Assembly (NCBI RefSeq): GCF_001866645.1 | Contig: NZ_MLYP01000049.1 | Span: forward strand, 62,001 to 126,000 | Direction of reading: 5' to 3' | Origin: Streptomyces colonosanans | GTDB taxonomy: Bacteria; Actinomycetota; Actinomycetes; Streptomycetales; Streptomycetaceae | DNA: 64,000 nucleotides | Part shown: piece after piece, positions 6,596-19,014 of the stretch | Numbering within the stretch: the first letter of the stretch is position 1 | Layout: the number at the start of each line of letters is the position of its first letter | The notes under the pieces: generated by a model | Database searches by the model: none | What the model was told of the DNA's origin: nothing | The model's input: the letters and a program-made list of their open reading frames with translations, nothing else | Made by a program: the position numbers and the translations under genes

Positions 6596-8221
6596 CTACG
6601 AGCAGTGCTTCCCCGTCGCCGGCAGCGTGCCTTTGAGCAGATAGGCGTCGATGGCCGAGTCGATGCACCTGCTGCCGCGGCCGTACGCCGTGTGGCCGTC
6701 GCCGTCGTAGGTCAAGAGCCTGCCGGAGGAGAGCTGGGAGGCGAGGGACTGCGCCCATGGGTACGGTGTCGCCGGGTCGCGGGTCGTGCCCACGACCAGG
6801 ATCGGCGCAGCCCCTCTCGCCTCGATGCGGTGCGGTCGCCCCGTCGCTCTCACCGGCCAGTACGCACAGTTCAGCGACGCCCAGGCCAGTCCCTCCCCGA
6901 ACACCGGCGACGCCTTCTCGAACGCTGGGAGCGCCCTCTCCACCTCCTGCGGGGTCGAGAACGCCGGCGGCAGGTCCAGGCAACTCACGGCCGCATTCGC
7001 GTACATCAGGTTGGCGTACCTGCCGGCCGCGTCCCGCTCGTAGTAGCTGTCCGACAGGACGAGCAGCCCGGCGCCGTCGTTCTTCTTCATCGCAGAGGTC
7101 AGCGCCTCGCGCAGCTGGGGCCAGGCTGCCTGGTCGTACATCGCCGCGATCACCCCGGTCGTCGCCAGGGCCTCGCCGAGCCTGCGGCCGTCCGCGTCAC
7201 CCGCCGGGATGGGGGAGGCGTCGAGTTTCCTGAAGAACGCCTTCAGGTTCCCACCGGCCTTCGCCGGTGATGTGCCGGGGCCGCCCAGCGGACAGCCCGG
7301 CCGCCGGACGCAGTCCTTCGCGAAGGACCGGAACGCCGTCTCGAAGCCGGCCGTCTGCTCCTCGCTGATCTTGCGGGCGGACAGGGAGGGGTCCATTGCG
7401 CCGTCCAGCACCAGTCGGCCGACCCGGTCCGGGAACAGTCCCGCGTACGTCGCCCCGAGAAACGTCCCGTAGGACGCGCCCACATAGGTCAGCCGCCGGT
7501 CGCCCAGCGCCGCGCGCAGGACGTCCATGTCACGAGCCGCCTCGACCGTGGAGACATGGCGCAGCAGGTCGGGCGAGCGCCGTCCGCAGCCTTTCGCGAA
7601 CCGCTTGAAGGCGTCGGCGAGTTGGTCCGTCTCCTTCTTGTCGTCGGGGGTCATGTCAGTCTGCGTGTACGCGTCCATCTGGCGGCCGGTGAGACATTCG
7701 ATGGGCTCGCTGCGGGCCACGCCGCGCGGGTCGACGGCGACGATGTCGTAGCGGGCGCGGACCTCCGCCGGGTAGCCGACACCGGCGTACTGCTGCAGAT
7801 AGCCGACCGCCGAGCCGCCCGGCCCGCCCGGGTTCACCAGAAGCGAGCCGAGTGGCTTGCCCCGGCCCGTGGCCCTCTTGCGGGCGACGGCCAGCCGGAC
7901 GTCACCCGCCGCCGGCTTGGCGTAGTCGCGAGGCGCCTTCAACGTGGTGCACTCGAAACCGGGGACTCCGCAGGCGCGCCAGGCCAGCTTCTGCGCGTAG
8001 TACGGGGCCAGCGCCGACGGTGTGGACCGGGGCAGCGGGGCCAGCGCCGTCGCCGCCGTCGTGGTCGAACTCCCGGAGGAGCAGCCCGAGGCGAAGAGCG
8101 CGGCGACGAGCAGCATGCCGCCCGTTCGCATCAGGTGTGGCGGGCGCAGGAAGCCGAGGGTGCGGAAGGAACGGGACGGGCGAGGACGGCGGGACGGTCC
8201 GGAAGTGCGCCTGATGTGCAT
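6596..8221 (-). CDS. secreted alpha/beta-hydrolase, tripeptidyl-aminopeptidase (SlpD/E) type lipoprotein
   Basis: A 541-residue exported peptidase. The signal region MLLVAALFASGC ends in a lipobox-like cysteine followed by SSGSSTT, suggesting a lipoprotein. The alpha/beta-hydrolase fold shows the oxyanion GGPGGSA, nucleophile elbow GASYG (about residue 249), acid in TRDPATPY (about 482) and His in GDGHTAYG (about 510), within a TAP-like C-terminal domain. Such enzymes release N-terminal tripeptides and are abundant in Streptomyces culture fluids. The start is uncertain: the ATG at 8221 gives a long Arg-rich lead, while the ATG at 8131 would start close to the signal peptide. Confidence 0.9.
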   Translation of the reverse strand: MHIRRTSGPSRRPRPSRSFRTLGFLRPPHLMRTGGMLLVAALFASGCSSGSSTTTAATALAPLPRSTPSALAPYYAQKLAWRACGVPGFECTTLKAPRDYAKPAAGDVRLAVARKRATGRGKPLGSLLVNPGGPGGSAVGYLQQYAGVGYPAEVRARYDIVAVDPRGVARSEPIECLTGRQMDAYTQTDMTPDDKKETDQLADAFKRFAKGCGRRSPDLLRHVSTVEAARDMDVLRAALGDRRLTYVGASYGTFLGATYAGLFPDRVGRLVLDGAMDPSLSARKISEEQTAGFETAFRSFAKDCVRRPGCPLGGPGTSPAKAGGNLKAFFRKLDASPIPAGDADGRRLGEALATTGVIAAMYDQAAWPQLREALTSAMKKNDGAGLLVLSDSYYERDAAGRYANLMYANAAVSCLDLPPAFSTPQEVERALPAFEKASPVFGEGLAWASLNCAYWPVRATGRPHRIEARGAAPILVVGTTRDPATPYPWAQSLASQLSSGRLLTYDGDGHTAYGRGSRCIDSAIDAYLLKGTLPATGKHCS

Positions 8222-8344
8222 TACGTGAGCGTAACCATGCGCGATGCATCGATCACCGTCAGTCGCACATGCAACCTCGTACGAGTGACGGAGTCAATCA
8301 GCCACGGGCCCTGTCTTCCTCGGGGAGCGCCTAGCGGGTGTCCC

Positions 8345-9550
8345 TCACCCCGCTCGCAGCGCCATCGTCATCGCCTCCACCGCCAGCAATGGGGCCACAT
8401 TGCGGTCCAGGGCGTCCCGGCACGCGGCGATGGCCTCGATACGGCGGAGTGTGGACTCCGGCGTACTGCCACCGGCCAGGCGCTCCAGGGCGTCCTCCGT
8501 GTCCATGGTGGCGAGGGCGATGCGGGAGCCGAGCTGGAGGGCGAGGACGTCGCGGTAGAAGCCGGTGAGGTCGGTGAGGGCTTGGTCCAGGCTGTCGCGC
8601 TGCGTGCGCGTTCTGCGGCGCTTCTGCTTGTCCTCCAGCTCCTTCATCACACCCGCGGTGCCACGCGGCATACGGCCGCCCTGCGCCGCGCCGAGCGCCG
8701 CCTTCAACTCCTCCGTCTCCTTGGCGTCGACCTCCTCCGCGAGCTGCTTGGAGTCCTCCGTGGCCGCGTCGACCAGCTCCTGGGCGGCCTTGAGGCAGCC
8801 GCCGATGTCGTCGATCCGCAGGGGGAGCTTCAGCACGGCGGCCCGGCGTGCCCGGGCCCGCTCGTCCGTGGCCAGTCGGCGGGCGCGGTCGACATGGCCC
8901 TGCGTGGCGCGGGCCGCGGCCGCCGCGATCCCGGGCTCGATGCCGTCGCGGCGTACGAGCATGTCGGCGACCGCCTCCACGGAGGGCGTGCGCAGGTTCA
9001 GGTGACGGCAGCGGGAGCGGATCGTCGGCAGGACGTCCTCCAGGGAGGGGGCGCACAGCAACCAGACCGTGCGCGGGGCGGGCTCCTCCAGCGCCTTCAG
9101 GACCGCGTTGGCCGACTTCTCGTTCAGCCGCTCGGCGTCCTCGACGAGGATCACCTGCCAGCGGCCGTTCGCCGGTGACGTGAACGACTTGCGGACGGTG
9201 TCGCGCATGTCGTCGGCGAGGATCTGGGTGCCTACGGCAGCGACCGTGGTCACGTCCGCGTGCGTACCGACCAGGGCGGTGTGGCAGCCGTCGCAGAAGC
9301 CGCAGCCGGGGGAGCCGCCCAGCGCACGGTCGGGGCTCACGCACTGCAGCGCCGCGGCGAACGCCCGCGCCGTCTGTGTACGCCCCGCGCCGGGCGGGCC
9401 TGTGAACAACCAGGCGTGCGTCATCTTCGACGCCTCGGGCGGCGGGCCGTCGGCCGAGGCCGCGGTGACCAGGGCGTCGGCGTCACGGGCTGCCGCGTCG
9501 AGCTGCTCGCTCACCTTCTCCTGGCCCACCAGGTCGTCCCACACGGTCAT
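8345..9550 (-). CDS. holB: DNA polymerase III delta' subunit
   Basis: A 401-residue clamp-loader subunit of the replicase. The N-terminal RFC/DnaX-like AAA module starts with VWDDLVGQEKV and has a modified P-loop GPPGAGRTQTA (about 52-62). A zinc module with the spacing CVSP..GCGFCDGC follows, then VEDAERLNEKSANAVLKALE (Walker B/sensor region) and a CRHL segment. The delta' subunit itself is not thought to hydrolyse ATP. It lies directly downstream of tmk on the same strand, the usual actinobacterial order, and is probably co-transcribed with it. Confidence 0.95.
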   Translation of the reverse strand: MTVWDDLVGQEKVSEQLDAAARDADALVTAASADGPPPEASKMTHAWLFTGPPGAGRTQTARAFAAALQCVSPDRALGGSPGCGFCDGCHTALVGTHADVTTVAAVGTQILADDMRDTVRKSFTSPANGRWQVILVEDAERLNEKSANAVLKALEEPAPRTVWLLCAPSLEDVLPTIRSRCRHLNLRTPSVEAVADMLVRRDGIEPGIAAAAARATQGHVDRARRLATDERARARRAAVLKLPLRIDDIGGCLKAAQELVDAATEDSKQLAEEVDAKETEELKAALGAAQGGRMPRGTAGVMKELEDKQKRRRTRTQRDSLDQALTDLTGFYRDVLALQLGSRIALATMDTEDALERLAGGSTPESTLRRIEAIAACRDALDRNVAPLLAVEAMTMALRAG

Positions 9551-9704
9551 GGGACACCGCCCTTCTGTCGTTCTTCGCCCTACCTCGACCCATTGTGCGG
9601 GTCACCACCGACAACGGGGCGGGGAAGCACAGCGCGCGGGCCCCGGCCCGGTCGGGCCGCGGCTCGTCTCAGTGGCGCCGTCCGCGCCCCTGGTCGTCGG
9701 CGTT

Positions 9705-12700
9705 CTACTCGTCCTCGCGCGGGCCGAGCAGTTCGTCCGCCAGGGTCGGGAGGTCGTCCAGCGGGGTCTCCTCCGCCCAGTCCGGACGGGGCCGACGGCT
9801 CGGCCGGCCCTCGGAGTCCATCTGCGGCAGCTCGCGCGTGCGGTCCTCGGCCCCGTCGGGCCGCGGCGCGGGGCGCTCGTCGCGGAAGAAGTCCTGCGGC
9901 ACGCGGTCCGCCGGGTCACCGGCCCCGCCGTCCTGCACTGCGGGCAGCACGGCCGTCTCGTCGGAGGCGCCCGGCACCACCGGCGGCAGGACCGCCGTCT
10001 CGTCGGCCGCCCCCTGGGGCGCCGGCGGCCTCGGCAGCTTCGCCGTGGTCTCCGCGTCGGACTCCGCCGGCTGCACCGGCAGTACGGCGGTCTCGTCCCC
10101 CGAGCCGTCCGACGGCGTCACCAGCGGCGTGGGCACCGTGGTCTCGTTGTCCGGTGTGGCCGCGCTCGCACGCGTGGTCTCCTCGTGCGGCGAGGAGCCG
10201 CCCGAGGCTCCGGTTGCCACGCCCTTGGCCGGCTCTGCAGCCGAGGCCGCCGCCTGAGCCGCAGCCCGGCGCGCCTCCTCCGCCCGCAGCAGCGCCTCCT
10301 CGGCCTTCCGCTGCTTCTCCAGACGGCGCGCCTCGGCCTCGGCCCGCAACCGGGCCTCCTCCTCGGCCTGCTTGCGCAGCCGCTCTTCCTCGGCCTTCCG
10401 GCGTGCCTCCTCGGCCGCCCGCGCCTGCTCCTCGGCAAGGAGCCGCGCCTGCTCCTCCTCGGCGCGCCTTCGGGCTTCCTCGGCCCGCTGCCGGGCTTCC
10501 TCGGCCTGCCGCTCGGCCTCGCGCCGCTGCGCCTCCTCCAGCTCGCGCCGCTTGCGCTCCTCCTCCTCGGCCCGAAGCCTGGCGAGCTGCTCCTGGCGCT
10601 CGCGCTCCAGCCGCTCCTCCTCGGCCTTGCGCGCCGCCTCTTCCTCGGCCTTGCGCCGGGCCTCCTCCTCGGCCTTCCTGCGCGCCTCCTCCTGGGCCTT
10701 CACCTCGGCCTCGGACAGCGGCAGCATCTGGTCGAGCCGATGCCGGATCACGGTCGTGACCGCTTCGGGCTCCTGCCCGGCGTCGACGACCAGGTAGCGC
10801 CCGGGGGCGGCGGCGGCCAGCGTGAGGAAACCGGAGCGCACGCGCGCGTGGAACTCGGCCGGCTCCGACTCCAGCCGGTCCGGTGCCTCGGTGAACCGCT
10901 CGCGCGCGGTCTCCGGCGCGACGTCCAGCAGGACGGTCAGATGGGGGACGAGCCCGTTGGTCGCCCACCGGTTGATCCGGGCGATCTCCGTCGGGGACAG
11001 GTCACGGCCCGCCCCCTGGTAGGCCACCGACGAGTCGATGTACCGGTCCGAGATCACAACCGCGCCCCGCTCCAGGGCCGGCCGTACGACCGTGTCCACA
11101 TGCTCCGCGCGGTCCGCGGCGTACAGCAGCGCCTCCGCGCGGTGCGACAGGCCGGCGCTGGAGACGTCCAGCAGGATTGACCGCAACCGCTTGCCGACCG
11201 GCGTCGCCCCCGGCTCGCGGGTCACCACGACCTCGTGCCCCTTGGCCCGGATCCACTCGGCGAGCGCCCCGGCCTGCGTGGACTTGCCAGCGCCGTCGCC
11301 GCCCTCCAGAGCGATGAAGAAGCCGGAGGCCGCGGAGGCCTCCACCGGGTCGTCGCCACCACGCAGCGCATCGCGCAGATCGTGCCGCAGCGGGACCCCG
11401 GAGCGGTCGTCGGCCTTGGCGAGGACCAGCGCGGCGACCGGCAGCAGCAGCGCGCCGACGAGCATCAGCACGAAGGCGGCGCCGCCGTGTGCGAACACGA
11501 ACTTGCCGTTCTCCAGCCGGTGCGGCCCTATGGCCCCGGCCACCACCGGTGCCACCAGCGCTCCCAGAGCGATGAAGACCCGTACGACCGCGTGCAGGTG
11601 GTCGGTCATCCGAGCCCGCCGGTGGTCCTCGGTCTCCTGGTCGAGCAGCGTGTGCCCGGTGTTCGCGGCGACGCCCGCACCGACACCCGCGAGCGCCGCG
11701 ATCAGCAGCACGCTGGTCACGTCCGGAACGAGACCAGCGGCAAGCAGGGCGACACCGGTGAAGGCGATCGCCAGCGCGAGCAGCCGGCGCCGCGACAGCG
11801 ACGGCAGCAAGTGGGGCGCGGTACGGATACCGACGGCCGTGCCACCGGTCAGCGCGAGGACCAGCAGGCCGTACGTCACCGGGCCGCCGTACAGGTCGGC
11901 GGCCTGCGGCGCGGAGACGGCGACGGCGGCCGAGACGGCCCCGGCGACCGCCGCGCAGGAGAGCACCAGGAGCGGGATCGCGCCCGTACGGCCCTTGTCG
12001 ACGCCCGCGCCCGTACGGGGGCGGCGCAGGCCCTCCAGCGGCGACCGCGCGCGGGGGGTGCGGGTGTCGGGCAGTTCGAGGACGCTGACCACCGACAGGG
12101 AGGCGGCGAACAGCCCGGCCGCGACGTACGAGGCGAGGGCCGCCTGGTGCTGGTCGAACCAGGCGATGCCCGCGCCGAGCAGGTTGTTCAGCAGCGACGC
12201 CGTGACGAGCCCGGCAGCGGCCAGCGGCACCGCCATGAACCGCGTGCGCAGCGACAGGCGCCGCAATGCGTCCAGGTGGTCCGGCAGCGGGCGCACCGTC
12301 GCACCCTCCGGGGGCGGCGCGGGCAGCAGGGCGGGCGCCGCGCTCTCGCGGCACACCGTCCAGAAGCGCTCGGCGACGCCGGTCACGAAGGCGGTCGCCA
12401 GCAGCGCCGTCAGCGCGTTCCCAGGAGTCCAGTCGATCCACAGCGGGGCGACGATCAGCAGGGCGGCCCGCAGCCCGTCCGCCACGGCCATGGTCCAGCG
12501 GCGGTCGAGCGGCCCCTCCGGAGACGTCAGCGCGGTGAGCGGGCCGAGGAGGACGGCGCCGAAGAGCACGGTGGCGAGGACGCGCGCACCGAACACGGTC
12601 GCGATCGCGAACGCCACGCCCCGGTAGCCACCGCCGAAGGAGCCCTCCGCGGTGGCCGCCTGGAAGACGAGCACGACCAGGACGAGCAGGGCGAGGGCGT

Positions 12701-12848
12701 CACCGACGCCGCCCACGAGCTGGGCGCTCCACAGCCGCTTGAGCTGCGGCCTGCGCAGCAGGGCGCGGACGGCGCGCTCGCGGGAATCTGCGACCAGGGC
12801 GTCGTCGGGGGCCGGGTTGTGGGCCGTTGGCTGCTCGGCTCGCGTCAT
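9705..12848 (-). CDS. tmk: thymidylate kinase with membrane N-terminal and coiled-coil C-terminal extensions
   Basis: A 1047-residue protein about five times the normal size of dTMP kinase. Residues about 1-490 are MFS-like with roughly ten to twelve hydrophobic segments. Residues about 510-710 are a complete Tmk: P-loop EGGDGAGKST, TREPGATPVG, and DRYIDSSVAYQGAGR. Residues about 711-865 form an extremely charged coiled coil of (R/K)AEEE repeats. The tail (865-1047) is disordered and carries repeated ETAVLP motifs. The kinase core should make dTDP from dTMP and so is probably membrane-tethered. I recall similar long forms in other Streptomyces. The role of the extensions is unknown. Confidence 0.93.
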   Translation of the reverse strand: MTRAEQPTAHNPAPDDALVADSRERAVRALLRRPQLKRLWSAQLVGGVGDALALLVLVVLVFQAATAEGSFGGGYRGVAFAIATVFGARVLATVLFGAVLLGPLTALTSPEGPLDRRWTMAVADGLRAALLIVAPLWIDWTPGNALTALLATAFVTGVAERFWTVCRESAAPALLPAPPPEGATVRPLPDHLDALRRLSLRTRFMAVPLAAAGLVTASLLNNLLGAGIAWFDQHQAALASYVAAGLFAASLSVVSVLELPDTRTPRARSPLEGLRRPRTGAGVDKGRTGAIPLLVLSCAAVAGAVSAAVAVSAPQAADLYGGPVTYGLLVLALTGGTAVGIRTAPHLLPSLSRRRLLALAIAFTGVALLAAGLVPDVTSVLLIAALAGVGAGVAANTGHTLLDQETEDHRRARMTDHLHAVVRVFIALGALVAPVVAGAIGPHRLENGKFVFAHGGAAFVLMLVGALLLPVAALVLAKADDRSGVPLRHDLRDALRGGDDPVEASAASGFFIALEGGDGAGKSTQAGALAEWIRAKGHEVVVTREPGATPVGKRLRSILLDVSSAGLSHRAEALLYAADRAEHVDTVVRPALERGAVVISDRYIDSSVAYQGAGRDLSPTEIARINRWATNGLVPHLTVLLDVAPETARERFTEAPDRLESEPAEFHARVRSGFLTLAAAAPGRYLVVDAGQEPEAVTTVIRHRLDQMLPLSEAEVKAQEEARRKAEEEARRKAEEEAARKAEEERLERERQEQLARLRAEEEERKRRELEEAQRREAERQAEEARQRAEEARRRAEEEQARLLAEEQARAAEEARRKAEEERLRKQAEEEARLRAEAEARRLEKQRKAEEALLRAEEARRAAAQAAASAAEPAKGVATGASGGSSPHEETTRASAATPDNETTVPTPLVTPSDGSGDETAVLPVQPAESDAETTAKLPRPPAPQGAADETAVLPPVVPGASDETAVLPAVQDGGAGDPADRVPQDFFRDERPAPRPDGAEDRTRELPQMDSEGRPSRRPRPDWAEETPLDDLPTLADELLGPREDE

Positions 12849-12902
12849 GCTTTCAGCCTATCGGGAGCCACCGACAGTCCGGTGCGTCCGCCCGAACGTG
12901 CG

Positions 12903-12938
12903 CACGCCCCGACACCAAAGTGTTGCCGGGGCGCATTG
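12903..12938 (-). terminator. hairpin between topA and tmk
   Basis: CGCCCCG (12908-12914 region) pairs with CCGGGGCG about 15 bases further on, with an ACAC/GTGT inner stem. There is no clear T run. It may end or weaken readthrough from topA into tmk. Confidence 0.4.
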
Positions 12939-12977
12939 CGCAAACCGTGACGGACCGCTTGAAGAAACTCCGTAGGC

Positions 12978-15824
<2,847 letters not shown>

Positions 15825-16583
15825 CTTCGCTCTTCTCTCCGGTCGACGTTGGGGCCTCCCCAGGCCTTCGTCTGGGGTTTGGGGCTTGTGACGCTGCGGA
15901 GTGTGACGGTACATCCCGTCCCCGTGTCAAACGGGAAAAGCCCGCAACGGCCACTCGAACGGTAACCCGACTACCGGCATTCCTGCCGCCCGGAGTGTCC
16001 GGCATCTCCCTGAGCCCTATCCGGAGCGTGACCTTCCGATTACTGATGCCCCTCGTGCCAGGTGGTCCGGAAACCGCGATGTCACAGGCGCGTGAAGCAC
16101 CCCGTCGCGTCGGTGAGCAGGGCTCTTGTGGTGAAACCCGCGAGGTCGGTCGATGCGATGTGGGTCACACAGCCGGCGTCGGCACGCTGCGGTGCCGCCG
16201 GGTCGCCGTCCATTTCGGCAGTTCTCATCCGAGCAGGGTGGACCCTGCTCCCGCGAGGACTGCCGGTCCGCTCCTCATGCCCTTGTCCCTCCTGCCCTGG
16301 ACCGCTCGGCGAGGAGGAGCCGGCATGTCCGGAATGCGGGAGCACTGGCCCGGGGCGAACGCGCGGCGGGAGGCCCGCCGGACTCCGGCCGGAGAGCGAT
16401 CCCGTGGTCCGCGAGCGGCGCATGCCGCACAGCGCGCCCTCCGGCCCGGGTGCCGTCGAGAACGCGAAGGAACGGCCGCAGGAAGCACCCCGCGCCGGAC
16501 GGATGTTGGCCGATTTCGGATCCCGGCGGAAACCGCCGGTCCGGCGGCCCGCCCCGGCCGTGCGGGGCGGGCGCCGCGCACCG
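15825..16583. other. long intergenic region topA / methyltransferase
   Basis: About 760 bases without a firm gene. A dyad GAGCAGGGT-GG-ACCCTGCTC sits at 16231-16250. Just beyond it on the minus strand a 48-codon frame (16228 down to 16082; begins MRTAEMDGDPAAPQRADAG) has coding-like third positions but no known relatives and no clear ribosome site. The remainder is GC-rich and holds the topA promoter, which I could not pin down. Confidence 0.3.
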
Positions 16584-18104
16584 TCACCGCGCGGGTTCCA
16601 GGAACCCCTGCTCGACCAGCAACCGGATCTGGGCGGGCGTCCGGTCACGCAGCATCACCGGGTCCTCGCCGACCAGTTGGGCGATGGCGTCGAGGATGCG
16701 CCCCGCAGTCAGCGTGCCGTCGCACACCCCGGCGAAGCCCGCGCCGACCGTGTCCACCCTGGTCGCGCGGCGCATCCCGCGATTCTGGCGCAGCACCACA
16801 TGCTCCGGGTCCTCGGCGCCGGGCAGCCCGACCTGTTCCTGGACGACCTCGGCGGCGAGCCTGAAATGCCCGGCGAGCAGGGCCGCGTCGTCGTGCGCCC
16901 GCAGGTAGTCGATGCGGTCGAAGTGTGCACGCACGGTGTCGCCGAGCGGCTGTTCGACCGGATGCGGCCACTCCTCGACCGTGATCGAGGGCTCGGCGGC
17001 ATCGGTCCTGTGCAGCGCGATCCAGCCGAAGCCGACCGCTCGCACCTTGCGCGCCTCGAACTCGTCGAGCCATGCGTCGTACCGCGCCTGGTACTCGGCC
17101 GCGTCGCGGCGATGGTCGCCGGCGTCCCGCAGCCACAACTCGGCGTACTGCATGACGTCCTGGACCTCGCGCTGCACGATCCAGGCGTCGCAGCCGCGCG
17201 GCACCCAGGAACGCAGCCGGTCCTGCCAGTCCTCCCCTTCCACGTGCTGCCAGTTGGCGAGGAACTGCGCGAACCCGCCCTGGTTCAGCCGCTCCCCCGC
17301 CTGCTGAACGAGCGCGCGGCACAGGTCGTCGCCGCCCATGCCGCCGTCGCGGTAGGTGAGCCGGGCGCCGGGAGAGATCACGAAGGGCGGGTTCGACACG
17401 ATCAGGTCGTACGTCTCGTCGTCCCGGACCGGCTCGAAGAGCGACCCCGGGCGCAGGTCCGCGGCCGGGGCGCCGGACAGCGCCAGCGTGAGCGCGGTGA
17501 TGTGCAGCGCACGCGGGTTGACGTCGGTCGCGGTCACGCGCGTGGCGTGCTGGGCGGCGTGCAGCGCCTGGATCCCGGAACCGGTACCGAGGTCGAGGGC
17601 GGAGCCGACGGGCGTCCGTACGGTGATTCCGGCAAGGGTGGTGGAGGCACCGCCGACCCCCAGGACGACGTCCTCCTCCGGGCTGCCGATGCCGCCCGCC
17701 CCGCCGACCGCGCACCCGAGGTCGGACACGATGAACCAGTCCTCACCACCGGGTCCGCCGTAAGGCCGGACGTCCACGGTCGCGGCGACCTCGTCCTCGC
17801 CGGTACGCAGCAGCCAGCCGGCGTCCACACACGCGTCGACGGGCAGAACGCCCGCCACGCGCGCGTGCGGCACGGGCTGTTGCAACAGGAGCAGCCGTAC
17901 GAGCGTCTCCAGCGGGGTGTCCCCGCGCGTCGCCCGGAGCGCGGGCACGGTCTCGCTCCGGGCGAGCGCCGCATACGCGGGCGCTCCGAGCAGTTCGAGC
18001 AGCCCATCGGCGGTGAAGGAGGCCGCGAGCAGAGCGTCCCGCAGCCGTGCGGTGACATCGGCGCGGTCGGTGGAGGGCAGGATGGCCGGACTGGAGTTAC
18101 TCAC
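16584..18104 (-). CDS. class I methyltransferase of the HemK/PrmC-like (MTS) group
   Basis: A 506-residue protein. An N-terminal helical region (about 1-110) precedes the catalytic core (about 155-310), which shows SALDLGTGSGIQAL for SAM binding, VTATDVNPRALHIT, and the NPPFVIS motif (N-P-P-[FYW]) that marks amino-group methyltransferases acting on glutamine, adenine or guanine. A further ~190-residue C-terminal domain is of unknown function. I recall it as conserved next to topA in Streptomyces. The target could be protein or nucleic acid. GTG at 18104 has GGGGGC just upstream. Confidence 0.82.
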   Translation of the reverse strand: MSNSSPAILPSTDRADVTARLRDALLAASFTADGLLELLGAPAYAALARSETVPALRATRGDTPLETLVRLLLLQQPVPHARVAGVLPVDACVDAGWLLRTGEDEVAATVDVRPYGGPGGEDWFIVSDLGCAVGGAGGIGSPEEDVVLGVGGASTTLAGITVRTPVGSALDLGTGSGIQALHAAQHATRVTATDVNPRALHITALTLALSGAPAADLRPGSLFEPVRDDETYDLIVSNPPFVISPGARLTYRDGGMGGDDLCRALVQQAGERLNQGGFAQFLANWQHVEGEDWQDRLRSWVPRGCDAWIVQREVQDVMQYAELWLRDAGDHRRDAAEYQARYDAWLDEFEARKVRAVGFGWIALHRTDAAEPSITVEEWPHPVEQPLGDTVRAHFDRIDYLRAHDDAALLAGHFRLAAEVVQEQVGLPGAEDPEHVVLRQNRGMRRATRVDTVGAGFAGVCDGTLTAGRILDAIAQLVGEDPVMLRDRTPAQIRLLVEQGFLEPAR

Positions 18105-18120
18105 GCCCCCATTGTGGCGC

Positions 18121-18151
18121 GGGGAGGCCTGTCACAGGCACAGGCCTCCCC
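18121..18151 (-). terminator. terminator between the lipoprotein and methyltransferase genes
   Basis: A perfect 12-bp inverted repeat, GGGGAGGCCTGT (18121-18132) and ACAGGCCTCCCC (18140-18151), with a 7-base loop. It lies just after the stop of the lipoprotein gene on the minus strand and just upstream of the next start. Confidence 0.7.
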
Positions 18152-18192
18152 CCGCTGCCATGGTCGTTGCGCGCGCGCCCGGAACGCGCCGC

Positions 18193-18777
18193 TCAGCCGG
18201 CTTCCTTCGAAGTCGAAGCGGACGCAGGCGCGGACTTGCAGCTCTCCTGCTTCGCCATCGCCTTGCCGACGTCGCCCTCTTCCAGCTGCTTCAGCGCGTC
18301 GTTCCCGGTCTTGCTCAGCTTGTCGAGCTGCGTCGCGATCCCCTTGAGCCCGTCGGCGAACTTCGCCTGGTCCTTCGTGTCGAGCTTGTCCACCTGCTTC
18401 TTCAGATCGGCGTACGCCGCAGAGAGGTCGTTGAGCTCCTTGACCGCGTTCTTCTGCTTCGTCGCGCCCTTGTCGACGTCCGGCGCCCCCGCCCTGTCGA
18501 CGGCCGTGGCGATCGCCTTGTAGGCGTCGGACATGTCCTGGAAGGCCTGGGCGTCGGTCTTCTGGACCTGCTCCGGCGGGCTGTTGTCCGACGTCTCCTT
18601 CTGGATCGCGGTGCTGGCGTCGGAGATCTTCTTCGCCTGCGGCTGAACGCCGTCACAGATCTGTCTGGCCCAGGAGGCCAGCTTGTCGTCGTTCGCGCCG
18701 CTGCTACCGGCGCATCCCGACAGCGCCAGTACCAGCACCGCACCGCCGGACAGTGCGGCCGTGAGCTTCTTGTTCAC
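18193..18777 (-). CDS. small secreted lipoprotein, helical
   Basis: A 194-residue exported protein. A lipoprotein signal (NKKLTAALSGGAVLVLALSGC) has its lipobox cysteine at about residue 23. The mature part is mostly helical and charged, with Gln/Lys/Asp-rich stretches (KELNDLSAAYADLKKQVDKL), and ends in a Ser/Ala/Thr tail. It matches no enzyme family I know; it resembles the small secreted proteins annotated next to hppA in Streptomyces. I chose GTG at 18777 because GAAGGGA lies eight bases upstream. An ATG at 18795 with GAGGGAGCC upstream is the alternative. Confidence 0.75.
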   Translation of the reverse strand: MNKKLTAALSGGAVLVLALSGCAGSSGANDDKLASWARQICDGVQPQAKKISDASTAIQKETSDNSPPEQVQKTDAQAFQDMSDAYKAIATAVDRAGAPDVDKGATKQKNAVKELNDLSAAYADLKKQVDKLDTKDQAKFADGLKGIATQLDKLSKTGNDALKQLEEGDVGKAMAKQESCKSAPASASTSKEAG

Positions 18778-18921
18778 CGGATTGGTCCCTTCCATGGCTC
18801 CCTCGGCCCCGGAACATACACGCCGGCCGGGCGAATCCGCGGGTCGAATGTCATGTATGACCACCGTTGAAGTCATTTGCACCAGGCGAGAGAAGGCTCA
18901 CGGGAAAGGAATTGAACACGG

Positions 18922-18968
18922 ACAGGGCGGGCGCGCGGCGTCTCGACGAACGCCGTGCGCCCGCCCCG
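18922..18968 (-). terminator. strong terminator after hppA
   Basis: GGGCGGGCGCGCGGCGT (from about 18924) and ACGCCGTGCGCCCGCCC (to about 18966) form a near-perfect 17-bp stem around an 8-base loop, between the hppA stop and the lipoprotein gene. Confidence 0.75.
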
Positions 18969-19014
18969 TTGGCCCGTGTCCGGCCAGGTCGGCAAGCGGG
19001 TGCCGAGGAACCGG

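Noticed and set aside
10100..10800. Apparent tandem DNA repeat in the tmk 3' half
   Set aside because: The repetition is codon-level and arises from the Glu/Ala/Arg coiled coil rather than from a tandem DNA repeat; no CRISPR-like spacer structure is present.
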